The notes below the pieces were generated by a model. The model saw only the letters and a program-made list of their open reading frames with translations. It was not told where the DNA came from and ran no database searches. The translations under genes and the position numbers were made by a program. This document shows, piece by piece, positions 22,830-33,639 of a DNA stretch of 64,000 bases. The first letter of the stretch is position 1, and each line of letters begins with the position of its first letter. The DNA is from Nageia nagi (Eukaryota > Pinophyta): assembly GCA_050084985.1 (NCBI GenBank), contig JBITNC010000001.1:194246001-194310000 (forward strand), given 5' to 3'.

Positions 22830-23350
22830 TGTTTCTAGACTCTACTATATGACTCGCTCTTTTTCAACTGATTGGATTATTGACTCTAGTGCACTAATCA
22901 CCTATGTTTTGAAAAAGATAAGTCTAAATATTTTCATAAGTATAGAAAAAATGTATTTGTGATAGGTGATAATTCTATTTTTAAAGTCCAAGGAATTAGG
23001 AGTGTGTTGATTCATAAGAAAGTTCTTGAAAATGTGCTCTATGTTCCTAAGCTTAGGATGAACCTTCTCCATGATTCAAGTTGCAAGAAAAGGGTACTCA
23101 TTTGAGTTCAACTCACACTCCTAGTGCATTAAGAAAGGACTTGCCACATTGGTTAAAGGGTCAGTAAAAGATGATCTTTACATCATGGATCAATTTCCAA
23201 CAAAGATGCATCTTGCTACAAATATATGTTTTAAAGGCAATCTTTGGCACCAACATTTAAGGTACCTTAACCACAAAATTATTCAATTCATAAAATTACT
23301 TAAAGGTTTTCCTTTAATTTCACCTCTAATTGGTTTGTGTGAAAAATGAA
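22830..23350 (+). pseudogene. Copia B protease and GAG-pre-integrase, decayed
   Basis: DWIIDSSAL at about 22870 stands where sister element D has DYIIDSGCT, so the aspartic protease active site is altered. KVLENVLYVPKLRMNLL follows ('LxxVLYVPxLxxNLL'). At 23149-23349 MVKGSVKDDLYIMDQ and NLWHQHLRYLNHKIIQ are the GAG-pre-integrase motif (LWHxRLGHLNxxxl), ending in LCEK of the zinc-binding site. Confidence 0.82.
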
Positions 23351-23379
23351 TCTTAGGTAAGATGAATAGATAAAGGTTT

Positions 23380-24110
23380 GAAAAAGATATGGTAACAAGG
23401 GAATCTCAACCTCTTCAACTTGTGCATTCAAACTTGATGGATCATTTCATACTAAGTCACTTGAGGGAGCATATAATGTCTTGAAATTCAATTATGACTT
23501 CATTAGGATGAATTTTGGCTATCTACTTGAGCAGAAGGATCAAACCTTTGAGAGTTTTAAGAATTGAAAGACCTTAGTTGAAAATCATACTAACCTTAAA
23601 ATCAAGATGTTGATATTAGATAATGGGAGAGAATATAACAATAATGAGTTTAATGATTATTGTGATAAGTATAGAATCAAGAGGTAATTTACAATTACTT
23701 ACAGTCCTAAAAAAAATAGTGTTGTCAAAAGGAAAAATAGGATAATTATGGAGATGGCTAAATGCATGTTGGGTAATATTCTTAGTTTCTTATAGGGTGA
23801 AGCTATGAGCATTGATATTTACACCTTGAATAGGTATCCCATGAAAGCCATTTAGAGTAAAAATCCTTTTGAGGTATGGTATAGAACAAAACCTAACATT
23901 TCTCACCTTAAGGTGTTTCGTTGTGAAGCATTATCCTACATTATTTCTGCAAAAATAAAAAAGTTAGACAAAAGAGCTAAAAAATGTATCTTTATAGATT
24001 ATGATAGTCAACATAAAGGCTATAGGCTCTACTCTTCATTCTTTAGAGTAGTGTTCATTTAAAAGGATGTAAAGTTTAATGAACTTCCTTAAGAATATAA
24101 TTCTAATGAG
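23380..24110 (+). pseudogene. Copia B integrase, decayed
   Basis: FGYLLEQKDQTFESFKN, then YNNNEFNDYCDKYRIKR, VVKRKNRIIMEMAKCMLGN and SHLKVFRCEALSYII with KRAKKCIFIDYD. Of the DDE triad, the second D is in LDNGREYN; the glutamate of the PQxNG motif is replaced. Several stops. Confidence 0.85.
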
Positions 24111-24289
24111 GATGTTGATAATATATATGACTCATCAGTTACACCTAGCTGGTTGGATATTGATGTAGACAAGTCATGCAAGGAGTAAAAGTTTCTAACA
24201 TAAAGGATAACTAGGAGCATGAACTTGAATAAATAATTATTTGCATAAAATGATAACGAGAATGAGCCCTCATCATCCAAAGAAGATTC

Positions 24290-25176
24290 AAAGCATGAGT
24301 GCTGGATGGAAGCCATGAAAGTGGAATATGAGGCGCTTATGAAAAATAAAACTTGGAACTTGGTTCCTTATCCCAATCAAAAGAATGTGATTGGCAATAA
24401 ATGGATCTACAAGGTCAAGTTTAATTTAGTTGGGGATATTGAGAAATATAATACAAGGTTAGTAGTCAAAGGTTTTGCTTAGAAATACATTATGGATTAT
24501 GAGAAAACATTTTCTCCCATGGAAAAAATGCCCATTGTTAGAATTATCCTTGCTCTTTTAGTAGTTCAGGGATGCAAATTATTTTACTTTAACATCAACA
24601 ATGCTTTTCTCAATGGTGAATTAGATGTGGAAATCTACATGAATGAACAATAAGGGTTTATTATGGAAGGAAAAGAGTCATTTGTGTGCAAGCTAAAAAA
24701 GTTATTATATGGACTTAAGCAAGCACCTAGAGCCTAGTACAAGAAGATTTTAGAATATTTTGCAAACATTAGATTCTCCAAGTGGTTTTTTAACTCTGAT
24801 ATTTTTGTACTCAATTAAGAAAAAGATATTTTCTTGATTATCCTTTATGTGGATGATCTTATGATAACTAAGAACAATGATGAAATCATTCAAGAGTGCA
24901 TATCCAAACTTAAGGTAACATTTGAAATGATTAATCTTGGTCTCTTGCACTACTACCTTGGAATGTAAGTGTACCAATACAAAGATTGTAATTATCTTAA
25001 TCAAACCAAGTATATATTAGACATCTTGCAAAAGTTTGAAATGGAGGAATGTAGATATGTTGTGATCCCTAGCTCTCTTGGAATCACTATTTCCCTTTGC
25101 TCCAACTATCAATTTGCAAATGCTACAACTTATAGGAAATTAATTGGTAGTCTTATTTATTTAACTATTAATTGGT
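24290..25176 (+). pseudogene. Copia B reverse transcriptase, decayed
   Basis: ECWMEAMKVEYEALMKNKTW opens the domain; KLKKLLYGLKQAPRA and LIILYVDDLMITKNN follow, with YVDD at 24846-24857. The frame then reads VYQYKDCNYLNQTKYILDIL and ATTYRKLIGSLIYLT, where it ends abruptly. RNase H is absent, so the element is truncated here. Confidence 0.9.
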
Positions 25177-25320
25177 AGTGATAAAAATAAGGGGACCTTC
25201 AATTTATAGGTCAAAATCCCCCCTTGGATCACCCTTTTAACCATTATACAAAGATATGACATTCATCACCCTTTTACCCAAGAGGCATGCTCATAAGAAG
25301 GAGTGTAGGAAAAGTTACAT
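25177..25320 (-). repeat. 3' LTR of Copia C, proximal piece
   Basis: 'atttataggtcaaaatcccc' and 'gcatgctcat' align with 34275-34420. The first part of the LTR (its U3 start) is missing at the 25320 end. Confidence 0.8.
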
Positions 25321-25337
25321 AAGAAGGAGTGTAGGGT
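25290..25337. repeat. short duplication at the Copia C breakpoint
   Basis: 'cataagaaggagtgtagg' occurs twice, 26 bp apart, at the junction between the truncated LTR and the RNase H end. It marks a deletion/repair scar. Confidence 0.7.
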
Positions 25338-25850
25338 AAGAAATTAAAGATGGGCCAACTTGTTCATACCATATTTCTTTAGAAGATGCATAAGCCAAAT
25401 AGATTCTTAGGCTACAATAGATTTGGCTTAGTATTTGAATTCTATGATGAAATAGAAATAGTAGGTTCCTTCTTAGAAGCCTAAGAGATAGCACTTGAAC
25501 CAATGTTGAACATGTACATAGAGGTTGATTTCCTATCATCTTTATCTCCCCCATAGTCAAAATCTAAGAACCTTGAGAGAACAAATAAAAGAAACTTGAA
25601 ATACTAGAGAGTAAGATCCTCCATCCCCGCAACATACCTCAATATTTGCTTAACAACATTGAGATGCTCAACATATGGTTTGTACATAAATCATACTATT
25701 AGATTCATTACAAAGGTAATATCTAGCTTGGAAATATTTAAATAAAGAAGACTACTAATTATTTACCTATAAGCTATAGCATATGCCAACTAAGAGTTGG
25801 AGCTAAGAGATACAAAGATTCCAAGAGAGATTGGGATTGCAACATATTTA
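25330..25850 (-). pseudogene. Copia C RNase H, decayed
   Basis: On the minus strand FVMNLIV and YVEHLNVVKQILRYVAG, then LDFDYGGDKDDRKSTSMYMF and SAISWASKKEPTI: the standard Copia RNase H run with the catalytic D of 'DADWAGD' replaced by D-F-D-Y-G-G-D. Stops interrupt. Confidence 0.85.
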
Positions 25851-26961
25851 CACTTTTCAATTCCAAATAATTGCAAGATGTCTGATATATACTTGGATTA
25901 ACTACGATAAGTACAATCCTTATATTGGTACACTTACATACCAAGGTAGTAGTGCAAGAGACCAATATCAGTCATTTTAAACATTACCTTAAGTTTGGAT
26001 ATGCACTCTTGAATGATCTCATCATTATTCTTAGTTATCAAAAGATCATCCACATAAAAGAGAATTAAGATAATGTATTTTCCTTGATTGAACACATATA
26101 GATTAGAGTTGGAGAAGCAAATTAGAGAAACCAATGTGTGCAAAGTATCCTAAAATCTTCTTGTACCAAACTTTAAGTGCTTGCTTAAGTCCATACAATG
26201 ACTTCTTTAGCTTGAACATAAATGACTCTTTTCCTTCCAAAATAAAACCTTTTGGTTGATTCATTTAGATTTCCACATCTAATTCATCATTAAGAAATGC
26301 ACTCTTAATGTCAAGCTGAAAACATTTCCATCATTGAGCTATTGAAAGTCCATCATTGAGCTATTGAAAGAGCAAGGATTATTTTGATAATGGACATGTT
26401 TACCATAGGAGCAAAGGTTTTTTCATAATCAACTCTATATTTTTGAGCAAAACCTTTGGCCACTAACCTTGTCCCAACTAAATTGAACTTGACCTTGTAT
26501 AGACATTTACTTCCAATCACATTATTCTTATTAGGATAAGGAATCATTTCCCAAGTTTTATTTTTCATAAATGCCTCATACTCCACTATTATGGCTTCCA
26601 TCTAGTACTCATGCTTTAAAGCTTCCTTGAATGATGAGGGCCCATTCTTGTTTTCAATTTTGGTAAACAAGGTTTTGTTAAATATCACACTCCTTGTTAT
26701 CCTTTGATTTGAAGAATTTTTCTCCTAGGGTGACTTGTTTATATCAATATCCAACCAATTAGGTATAGCTAAAGAGTCATCTAGATCATCAACATCCTTA
26801 TTAGAAGAAGAATCCTCATGAAGTTCATTGAACTTTACATCCTTTGAAATAAATACTACTCTATAAGATGGAGAGTAGAGCCTGTAACCTCTATGTCAAC
26901 TATCATATCCCATTAAGATGCATTTTTAACTCTTTTATCCAAATTTTTCTTTTCTTAAAAA
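25851..26961 (-). pseudogene. Copia C reverse transcriptase and integrase end, decayed
   Basis: The minus strand over 26353-26601 reads MEAIIVEYEAFMKNKTWEMI then GSKCLYKVKFNLVGTRLVAK, and 25934-26143 has LILFYVDDLLITKNNDEII with YVDD and IGLLHYYLGM. Further up, 26601-26961 holds the linker between integrase and RT. The Tnt1-like element splits it from the integrase at 32282. Confidence 0.88.
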
Positions 26962-26966
26962 TAATG
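26962..26966. repeat. target-site duplication taatg (left)
   Basis: Matches 32277-32281 exactly; flanks the Tnt1-like element. Confidence 0.9.
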
Positions 26967-27582
26967 TGTTGTGTGTGGAGCATGATTGTTCAGAATTCTT
27001 TATTTCAACCGGATGTATACCTTAGGAAGTTTGTACACCCCTCCATGCGAGTGGGTTGCAGGGGGGCCTTATACCCCCTACGGGGGTTTGGGGGGGAACA
27101 TCCCCCCCAGTTGGGGGGTCCAGGGGCCAGGGGTCCCCCGATGGGGGTTCAGGGGTAGCACCCCCAAAGCTAAAAATAGATGTAAAATTATCTTGTAAAA
27201 GTATAGCAATTTCTAGTCAATCTAGGTCGTTCATTAGGTGAATGATCTGATGGTAGAACTTATGTTTAGTTTAGGGTTTTTGCCCTAGAAGGTAACCCCT
27301 CTCTTTATATGAGGGCATTGTAATAGATGTGATATAGTGAGCGAGAAATAGAGACATGAGACTATGAGAGAAAATAGAGGATATTATAATAGATCTGCTA
27401 TAGGTTGTATCTCTTCACTTTACTGGATAATAGAAAGGAAGGACTAGCTATTTGGTGTGGATGTAGCCCAAACTAGGTGAACCATGTATATCTATGTCTC
27501 TCTTATTTATGCATTTTCTATGTTTATATTTTCTGCAATATTTTATGTGTTCCATTGCTCTATAGTATATAATTTTATAACA
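26967..27582 (+). repeat. 5' LTR of the Tnt1-like element
   Basis: TGTTGTGTGTGGAGC ... TTTTATAACA, 616 bp. It contains a GC-rich G/C-tract block (27036-27167) and a TTTATAT box at about 27304-27310 inside 'cctctctttatatgagggc'. Confidence 0.93.
27036..27167 (+). repeat. GC-rich G/C-tract block in the LTR
   Basis: At least eight runs of four to seven G, alternating with C runs (CCCCCTACGGGGG, CCCCCCCAGTTGGGGGG). It can form hairpins or G-quadruplexes. A diverged copy lies in the 3' LTR at 31732-31866. Open frames through it (Pro/Gly-rich) are composition artefacts. Confidence 0.85.
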
Positions 27583-27584
27583 AC

Positions 27585-27597
27585 TGGTATCAGAGCC
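27585..27597 (+). other. primer-binding site (initiator Met-tRNA)
   Basis: TGGTATCAGAGCC, the canonical plant sequence without change, two bases after the 5' LTR. Confidence 0.95.
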
Positions 27598-27657
27598 AAA
27601 GGTCTATTTGGCTGATAAACTTACAAGAAAGAAGGATTCCTCATTCGAGTGGGAGCA

Positions 27658-28437
27658 ATGGCGGAAGATGGTAAGTTTAGGGTCGAGAAATTTAATGGCC
27701 AAAATTTCTCACTATGGAAGATGTAGATGGAAGATTATCTATATCAAAAAGATCTATACCTACCATTAGGTAGAAAAATAAATAAGCTAACGTATATGAT
27801 AGATGAAGATTGGAACCTTCTCGATAGAAAGGCACTCAAAGCAGTATGGTTGAGCCTTGCTGCATTAGTCACCTTTAACATTTCGAAGGAAACAATGACA
27901 AAGGGTTTGTTTCAGATGTTGTTGAAACTATATGAAAAACCCTCAGCCTCAAATAAGGTATTTCTTATGAAATGGTTATTTAATATGAAGATGTCGAAAG
28001 GTGGATCTGTTGCAGATCATTTAAATGATTTTAATACTATTACAAGTCAGTTAAGTTCTGTAGAGGTAAACTTTGATGATGAAGTTAGAGCTCTATTATT
28101 CTTGTGCTCATTACCAAAAAGTTGGAATGGTTTAGTAATAGCCATTAGTAACTCTGTGTCTGGATCTAGTACTTTAAAGTTTGATGATGTTGTCAGTGCT
28201 ATCCTTAGTGAGGAAATGCGATGAAAAAGCTCCGATGAGACATCAGGAAATGCTTTAAGTGTAGATTATAGGGGAAGAAAAATGGAAAAAGAAAAGAGCT
28301 CAGGATATCGTAGTAAATCAAGGAAAGGTAGATCCAAGTCCAGATCGAGGATAGAGTGTTGGAAATACAGAAAGAAAGGACACCTAAAGAGAGACTGTAG
28401 ATCTCAAAAGGGAAAAGAAGGAGATGCATAGCAAGAA
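27658..28437 (+). pseudogene. Tnt1-like gag
   Basis: Start at 27658 (MAEDGKFRVEKFNGQNFSLW), then a TGG to TAG stop at 27724 and [49 protein letters not shown] and [20 protein letters not shown] match Tnt1 gag (UBN2) in order. A basic linker (SKSRKGRSKSRSR) leads to the zinc knuckle CWKYRKKGHLKRDC at about 28358, whose second Cys is Tyr. A stop at 28222 follows EEMR. Nucleocapsid and particle formation would be the role; it is not functional now. Confidence 0.9.
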
Positions 28438-29030
28438 AACAATCATGAAGCAAATGTGACAAGTGAGGTATTACAAGATGATTTGATTCTTTCTTTCGAA
28501 AATATTAATGATTCCTGGGTGATAGATTTAGGGGCCTCATTCCATGCCACACCCGATAAGAAATATTTTCATGACTATGTTCAAGGAGATTTTGGACAAG
28601 TTCATTTGGGTGATGATAAACCCTATAAAATTATTGGAATGGGTAAGGTTCTTGTAAAATAGTAGAATGGAAACCAATGGCTACTAAAGGAGGTAAGGCA
28701 TGTTCCAAATCTAAAGAAAAATCTGATTTCAATAGGGAAGTTAGGTAGTGAAGGTTGTGTGACAACTTTCATAAATAAAGCTTGGAAGGTCACCAAAGGA
28801 GCCCTGGTAATAACAAGAGGTGAAAAGGTTGGTACATTGTATTTATGCAATGGTATTTCTAACTTTATTAATGCTTTAACTTCCAAAGGAGCAGATGCAG
28901 CATTATGGCATCATAGGCTCAGACACATGAGTGAAAAGGGGATAAAGATTCTTCACTCAAGAAATTTGTTGCCAAGTTTGAAGAATGTTGATTTGGATTT
29001 TTGTGAGAATTGCATTTATGGAAAATAGAA
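28438..29030 (+). pseudogene. Tnt1-like protease and GAG-pre-integrase
   Basis: WVIDLGASFHATPDKKYF shows the Copia protease site (usually WVIDSGAS.HMT): D kept, S to L. Then VHLGDDKPYKIIGMG, HVPNLKKNLISIGKL and LWHHRLRHMSEKGIKILH with CENCIYGK, the HHCC zinc site of the integrase N-terminus, intact. Stops at 28660 and 29026 region. Confidence 0.9.
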
Positions 29031-29960
29031 GAGAGTCAGATTTCTCAGAGTTGGGAAAGAAAAGAAGAGCCAAAAATTAGAGTTTGTGCATATAGATGTA
29101 TGGGGACCTGCTTAGGTATCATCTCTCAATGGCTCTCATTATTATGTTACCTTTATTGATGATGCAACTAGAAAAACTTGGATTTATTGTATTAAGAATA
29201 AATATGATGTATTTGATACTTTCAAGAAATGGAAAGCTTTGGTTGAGATTGAGATAGGAAAGAAATTGAAGTGTCTTAGATCAGACAATGGAGGTGAATA
29301 TTGCAGTAAAGAGTTTGATAGGTACTATTCAGAATATGGAATTCACAGAGAGAAGACAGTTCCAAGAACACCACAAGAAAATGGTGTGTCAAAAAGGATG
29401 AATAGGACAATCATGAAGCATGCAAGGTGCATGAGATTGCATGCAGGATTGCCTTTACAGTTTTGGGTGGAAGCTGTAGATACTACTATTTATCTAATAA
29501 ATAGAGGGCCTTCAAGTTCCTTGGATGGTGGTGTTCCAGAGGAAGCATGGAAAGGTAAAAAGTTAAACTACTCTTTTTTAAAGCCTTTTAGTTGTGAGGC
29601 CTTTGTCCATATTGATAAAGAAAATAGAACAAAGCTTGAGGCAAAGTCAAAGAAATGTACTTTTATTGGATATGGTGTTAATGATTTTGGTTATTGCTTA
29701 TATGATTACGAAAATCATAAAATCATTAGGAGTAGAGATGTAATATTCAATGAAAAGGTCTTGTATAAGAATCAGTTGCAGGAAAAGAAATAAGAAAAAG
29801 AAAATAAGGAATACGTAGTTCTTAATGAAATCACTAGAAAAGTAAAGGTGCCTAAAAATAATAATAATCAACAACCACAACAGTAGCAACCACCACAATA
29901 GCAACAGGCACCCCAAACACCTGAAAGTGGTGTTAAAAGATCTACCAGGATAAGTAGACC
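29031..29960 (+). pseudogene. Tnt1-like integrase
   Basis: First catalytic D in FVHIDVWGP, second in LRSDNGGEYCSKEFDRYYSE, glutamate in TPQENGVSKRMNRTI: the DDE triad is complete. The open run 29239-29793 continues with FWVEAVDTTIYLINRGPSSS, SFLKPFSCEAFVHI and KKCTFIGYGVNDFGY. Breaks are stops near 29115 and 29792 and a Gln-rich linker. It is the best-preserved integrase in the window. Confidence 0.92.
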
Positions 29961-30960
29961 CCCTGAATGATACTCTCCTTCATTATATTATTTATTGTTG
30001 ACTGATTTTGGTGAACCTAAATGTTATGAAGAAGTAGTGCAGGTTGAAAGTAGCAAGAAGTGGGAGGTAGCCATGGAAGAAGAGATGGACTCCTTAATGC
30101 ATAATTAGACTTGGGACTTAGTCAGGTTACCTGCAAGAAAAACTACACTAAAGAATAAATGGGTTTATAGGCTGAAGGAAGAAGATGGAGGAAAATAGAG
30201 GTACAAAGCTAGACTTGTGATGAAGGGGTTTGCACAGAAGAAAGGTATTGATTTTGATAAAATATTTTCTCCTATTGTTAAAATGACTTCAATTAGAACT
30301 ATTTTTAGTCTTGTAGTAGCTAAAGATTTACATCTTGAGCAGTTAGATGTAAAGATATCCTTTCTCCATGGGGATTTGGAGGAAGAGATATATATGCAAT
30401 AGCGATAAGGATATGAGGTGAAAGGGAAGGAGAAACTAGTGTGCAGGTTGAAGAAGAGCTTATATGGCTTAAAACAAGCTCCAAGGTAGTGGTATCTAAA
30501 ATTTGACAAGTTTATGTATGAACAAGGTTATACTAGATGCCACTCTGATCATTGTGTTTATTTGAAAAAGCAAAATGATGGTAGCTATATTATATTATTA
30601 TTGTATTTAGATGACATGCTTATTGCAGGGTCTAACATACAGGATATAAATGTGCTCAAAAGAAAATTGGCAAATTCATTTGCAATGAAGGATTTGGGAG
30701 CTACAAAATAAATCCTTGGTATGAGAATCACTAGAGATAGGAAAAATCATAGATTAACATTGTCTCAGAATGAGTACATACAAAAGGTATTGAAAAGATT
30801 TAATATGCATAATGCAAAACTAGTTAGTACACCTTTTGCTAGCCATTTCAAACTTAGTAAGGAAATGTGCCCAAAGACCCAAGAAGACATGGATTATATG
30901 TCTAAAGTTCCATATGCATTAGTAGTTGGAAGCTTAATGTATGCAATGGTCTGCATAAGG
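29961..30960 (+). pseudogene. Tnt1-like reverse transcriptase
   Basis: KWEVAMEEEMDSLMHN, LPARKTTLKNKWVYRLK, FAQKKGIDFDKIFSPIVKM, LDVKISFLHGDLEEEIYMQ and VCRLKKSLYGLKQAPR run in order. YLDDMLIAGSN has the catalytic YLDD (codons 30604-30615; YVDD with V to L). ATK-stop-ILGMRITRD follows. A handful of single stops. Confidence 0.92.
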
Positions 30961-31566
30961 CCTGATATTGCACATGCAGTGGGAGTTGTAAGCAAGTACA
31001 TGAATAATCTAGGAAAGGAACATTGGATGGTAATGAAATGGATTCTCAGATATTTGAAAGGTACCATAAATCAAGCATTATGCTTTGGTGGTTCAAACAT
31101 TTCCCTATAGGGATATGTTGATGCAGATATGGTAGGTGACAGAGATAATAAGAGGAGCACTACAGGATATGTATTTACTATTGGTGGAATAGCTATCAGT
31201 TGGGTCTTAAAAATCTAAAGTGTTATTGCACTTTCAATAACAAAAATAGAGTATGTTGCTGCTATAGAGGCTAGTAAAGAAATGATTTGGTTATAAAGGT
31301 TCATGGGTGAATTAGGTAAGGAGCATGATATGGGGATGCTATACAGTGATAGCCAAAGTGCCATTTATCTTGCAAAAAACTCAACATTTCATTCTAGGAC
31401 TAAACACATACAGCTTAAGTACCATTTCATATGATCAATGTTAGAAGATGGAGAGTTAAAGCTGGAAAAGATACATACTAGCCAGAATCCTATAGATATG
31501 TTAATAAAAGTTGTAACCAGGGAGAAACTGAGAATATGCTTAGTTTTAATTGGTCTTCAAGGATGA
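30961..31566 (+). pseudogene. Tnt1-like RNase H
   Basis: RPDIAHAVGVVSKYMNN, HWMVMKWILRYLKGTINQAL and then [20 protein letters not shown], the RNase H core (DADWAGD with W to M). SALSITKIEYVAA-like and SDSQSAIYLAKNSTFHSRTK complete it. The frame ends near 31566. Confidence 0.9.
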
Positions 31567-31649
31567 CGATGAAGATGAGAAATAACTAGGTCCAAAGAGG
31601 AGTCATTATTCAGCAAATGAAGCAACGATGGAGTTACTATAATCATTAT
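31567..31649 (+). other. Tnt1-like 3' untranslated sequence
   Basis: Short purine-rich spacer between pol and the polypurine tract. Confidence 0.7.
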
Positions 31650-31662
31650 CCAAGTGGGAGAT
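31650..31662 (+). other. polypurine tract
   Basis: 'tccaagtgggaga' directly before the 3' LTR, as in Tnt1-type elements. Confidence 0.85.
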
Positions 31663-32276
31663 TATTATGTGTGGAGCATGATTATTTAGAATTCTTTATT
31701 TCAACTAGATGTATACCCTAGGAAGTTTGTACACCCCTCCATGCGGGGGGGTTGCAAGGGGGACTTATCCCCCCTACGAGGGTTCAGGGGGGAACTTCCC
31801 CCCCAGTTGGGGGGTTTGGGGGCCAAGGGTCCCCCGATGGGGGTTCAAGGGTAGCACCCTCGAAGCTAAAAATAGATGTAAAATTATGTTGTAAAAGTAT
31901 AGTAATTTCTAGTCAATCTGGGCCATTCATTAGGTGAATGATCTGATGGTAGAACTTATGTTTAGTTTAGGGTTTTTGCCCTAGAAGGCAACCCCTCTTT
32001 ATATGAGGGCATTATAATAGATGTGATATAGTGAGTGAGAAATAGAGACATGAGACTATGAGAGAAAATAGAGGATATTACAGTGGATCTACTATAGGTT
32101 GTATCTCTTCACTTTGCTAGATAATAGAAAGGAAGGACTAGCTGTTTGGTGTGGACATAGCCCAAATTGGGTGAACCACATATATCTGTGTCTCTCTTAT
32201 TTATGAATTTTATATGTTTATATTTTCTATAATATTTTATATGTTCCATTGCTCCATAGTATATAATTTTATAACA
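31663..32276 (+). repeat. 3' LTR of the Tnt1-like element
   Basis: TATTATGTGTGGAGC ... TTTTATAACA, 614 bp; TG to TA at the start. The GC-rich block is at 31732-31866. Confidence 0.93.
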
Positions 32277-32281
32277 TAATG
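32277..32281. repeat. target-site duplication taatg (right)
   Basis: Exact match to 26962-26966. Confidence 0.9.
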
Positions 32282-33060
32282 TAGGATAATGCTTCACAAC
32301 CAAACATTCTAAGGTGATAAATGTTAGATTTTATTCTAGTCCATGCCTTAAAAGTAGTTTTGCCCTCAATGAATTTTATGGGCCACCTATTTAAAGTGTA
32401 AATTATAGTGCTCATAGCTTCACCCCATAAGAAATTAGGAATATTTCCCAACATACATCTAGCCATCTCCATGATTGTTTTATTTTTCCATTCAAAAACA
32501 CCATTTTGCTGAGGAGTGTAAGGAATCATAAATTACCTCTTGATTCTATACTTAAAATAATAGACATTAAACTTATTACTATTATACTCTCCCCCATTAT
32601 TTGATCTCAACATCTTAATTTTAAGGTTAATCTAATTTTCAAATAAGGCCTTGAAATATTCAAACCTATCTAAGGTTTGATCCTTGTGCTTAAGTAGATA
32701 ACCAAATGTCATCCTACCAAAGTTATCAATGAAGGTCAAGACATAAGATGCTCCTCCAAAAGTGACTTAGTATAAAAAGGGTCCATAAAATATAAATGTA
32801 CAAGTTGAAGAGGTTGATATACCCTTGTTACCTTATATTTTTCAAACCTTTTTCTATTCATCTTTTCTAGGATGCACTTCTCACACAAACCAATTGAAGG
32901 CAACCTTCCACAAGTTCTTGGTCTTTCATGACTTGAATAATTTTATGGTTAGGGTGACCTAAACATTGGTGCCAAAGATTACCCTTTAAGAAAATATTTG
33001 GTATCATAGCTAGTTTGAAGGTTCTTATTCAACATCTTGGAGGTCTTCTTTGGTGTAGAT
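32282..33060 (-). pseudogene. Copia C integrase, decayed
   Basis: The minus strand over 32269-32529 reads IPYTPQQNGVFEWKNKTIME, then ARCMLGNIPNFLWGEAMSTI and YHLRMFGCEALSYI. Above it RSNNGGEYNSNKFN and FIDNFGRMTFGYLLKHKD are the DNGGEY and FIDD regions, and at about 32900-33000 the GAG-pre-integrase zinc site decays out. Glutamate of PQQNG is followed by VFEW (V.ER). Confidence 0.88.
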
Positions 33061-33639
33061 TCTTTACAAGAGACCAATAATGGACTCAAGGGGTAATTTT
33101 TAGTTAGTTAATTCCATAGATAAAGAATTATCATGAACAAATAATTTTTCTAAATAATGAAATTTTCTTTATTCTTGAATCTACATTACCTCCTCCAAGA
33201 GGATTACATTTCCTTTATACCCAAATTCTACCTCCCATTCTACCTAACAAAACTTACTAAAAATAGTATGTTGTTATTGTTCCTAAAAAATTAGCTTACT
33301 ATGTTTAGAATAATTTTGAATTGGAATCATGCATATGATATACATTAACTACACCATTTGTAAAATAACATCATTGAACTGATACTCTTATAAAAAACTA
33401 TTAAAAAACTAACACTTTCAAAAACTAGGAAATAACTTTTCATGCAAAGTTCAGGGTCTAAGATGAAGTCATTAGGCCTCAAAAAGTGGTCCAAAAAAAT
33501 ATAAGGTTCTCTAAGGGAGCCTTTTCATGGTGTATATTATTCAATTCCATGTGATTTGAAAAATAAATGGGCCCCAACAGGCACCCAGATCAAAAGTTAT
33601 GCCTCCGATAAGGTGACCTAAGATCTTAGGCATGGTTGA
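33061..33639 (-). other. Copia C protease/gag region, unreadable
   Basis: Expected by position to hold protease and gag on the minus strand. I can follow weak homology only to about 33130; the rest is AT-rich with no clear domain. Confidence 0.45.

Larger units (their letters stand above)
18600..25176 (+). mobile_element. Copia retrotransposon B (plus), 3'-truncated
   Basis: 5' LTR 18600-19099, primer site, 2.8-kb leader, gag, protease, integrase and reverse transcriptase. It stops at about 25176 just after the RT, with RNase H and 3' LTR gone. On both sides lie parts of a minus-oriented LTR that together cover most of the intact copy at 34028-34526, so B appears to have inserted into that LTR and later lost its 3' end. 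Same clade as elements A, C and D by gag and leader similarity; its LTR matches that of C. Confidence 0.8.
26967..32276 (+). mobile_element. Tnt1-like Copia retrotransposon, nearly complete
   Basis: 5' LTR 26967-27582, PBS, one long gag-pol frame from 27658 to about 31566, polypurine tract and 3' LTR 31663-32276, with the exact 5-bp TSD taatg. Gag and pol stay in a single register almost throughout; most damage is single stop codons of the TGG/CAG/CGA type. The LTRs look about nine-tenths identical by eye. It is the best-preserved element in the window and the youngest of its nest. Confidence 0.93.

Noticed and set aside
26868-27241. Three overlapping open frames rich in Gly and Pro
   Set aside because: They run through the GC-tract block of the Tnt1-like LTR and start outside or across the LTR boundary; composition alone keeps them open. 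A shifted set recurs in the 3' LTR (31709-31937).
30165-30509. 114-codon minus-strand frame
   Set aside because: Exact antisense shadow of the Tnt1-like reverse transcriptase.
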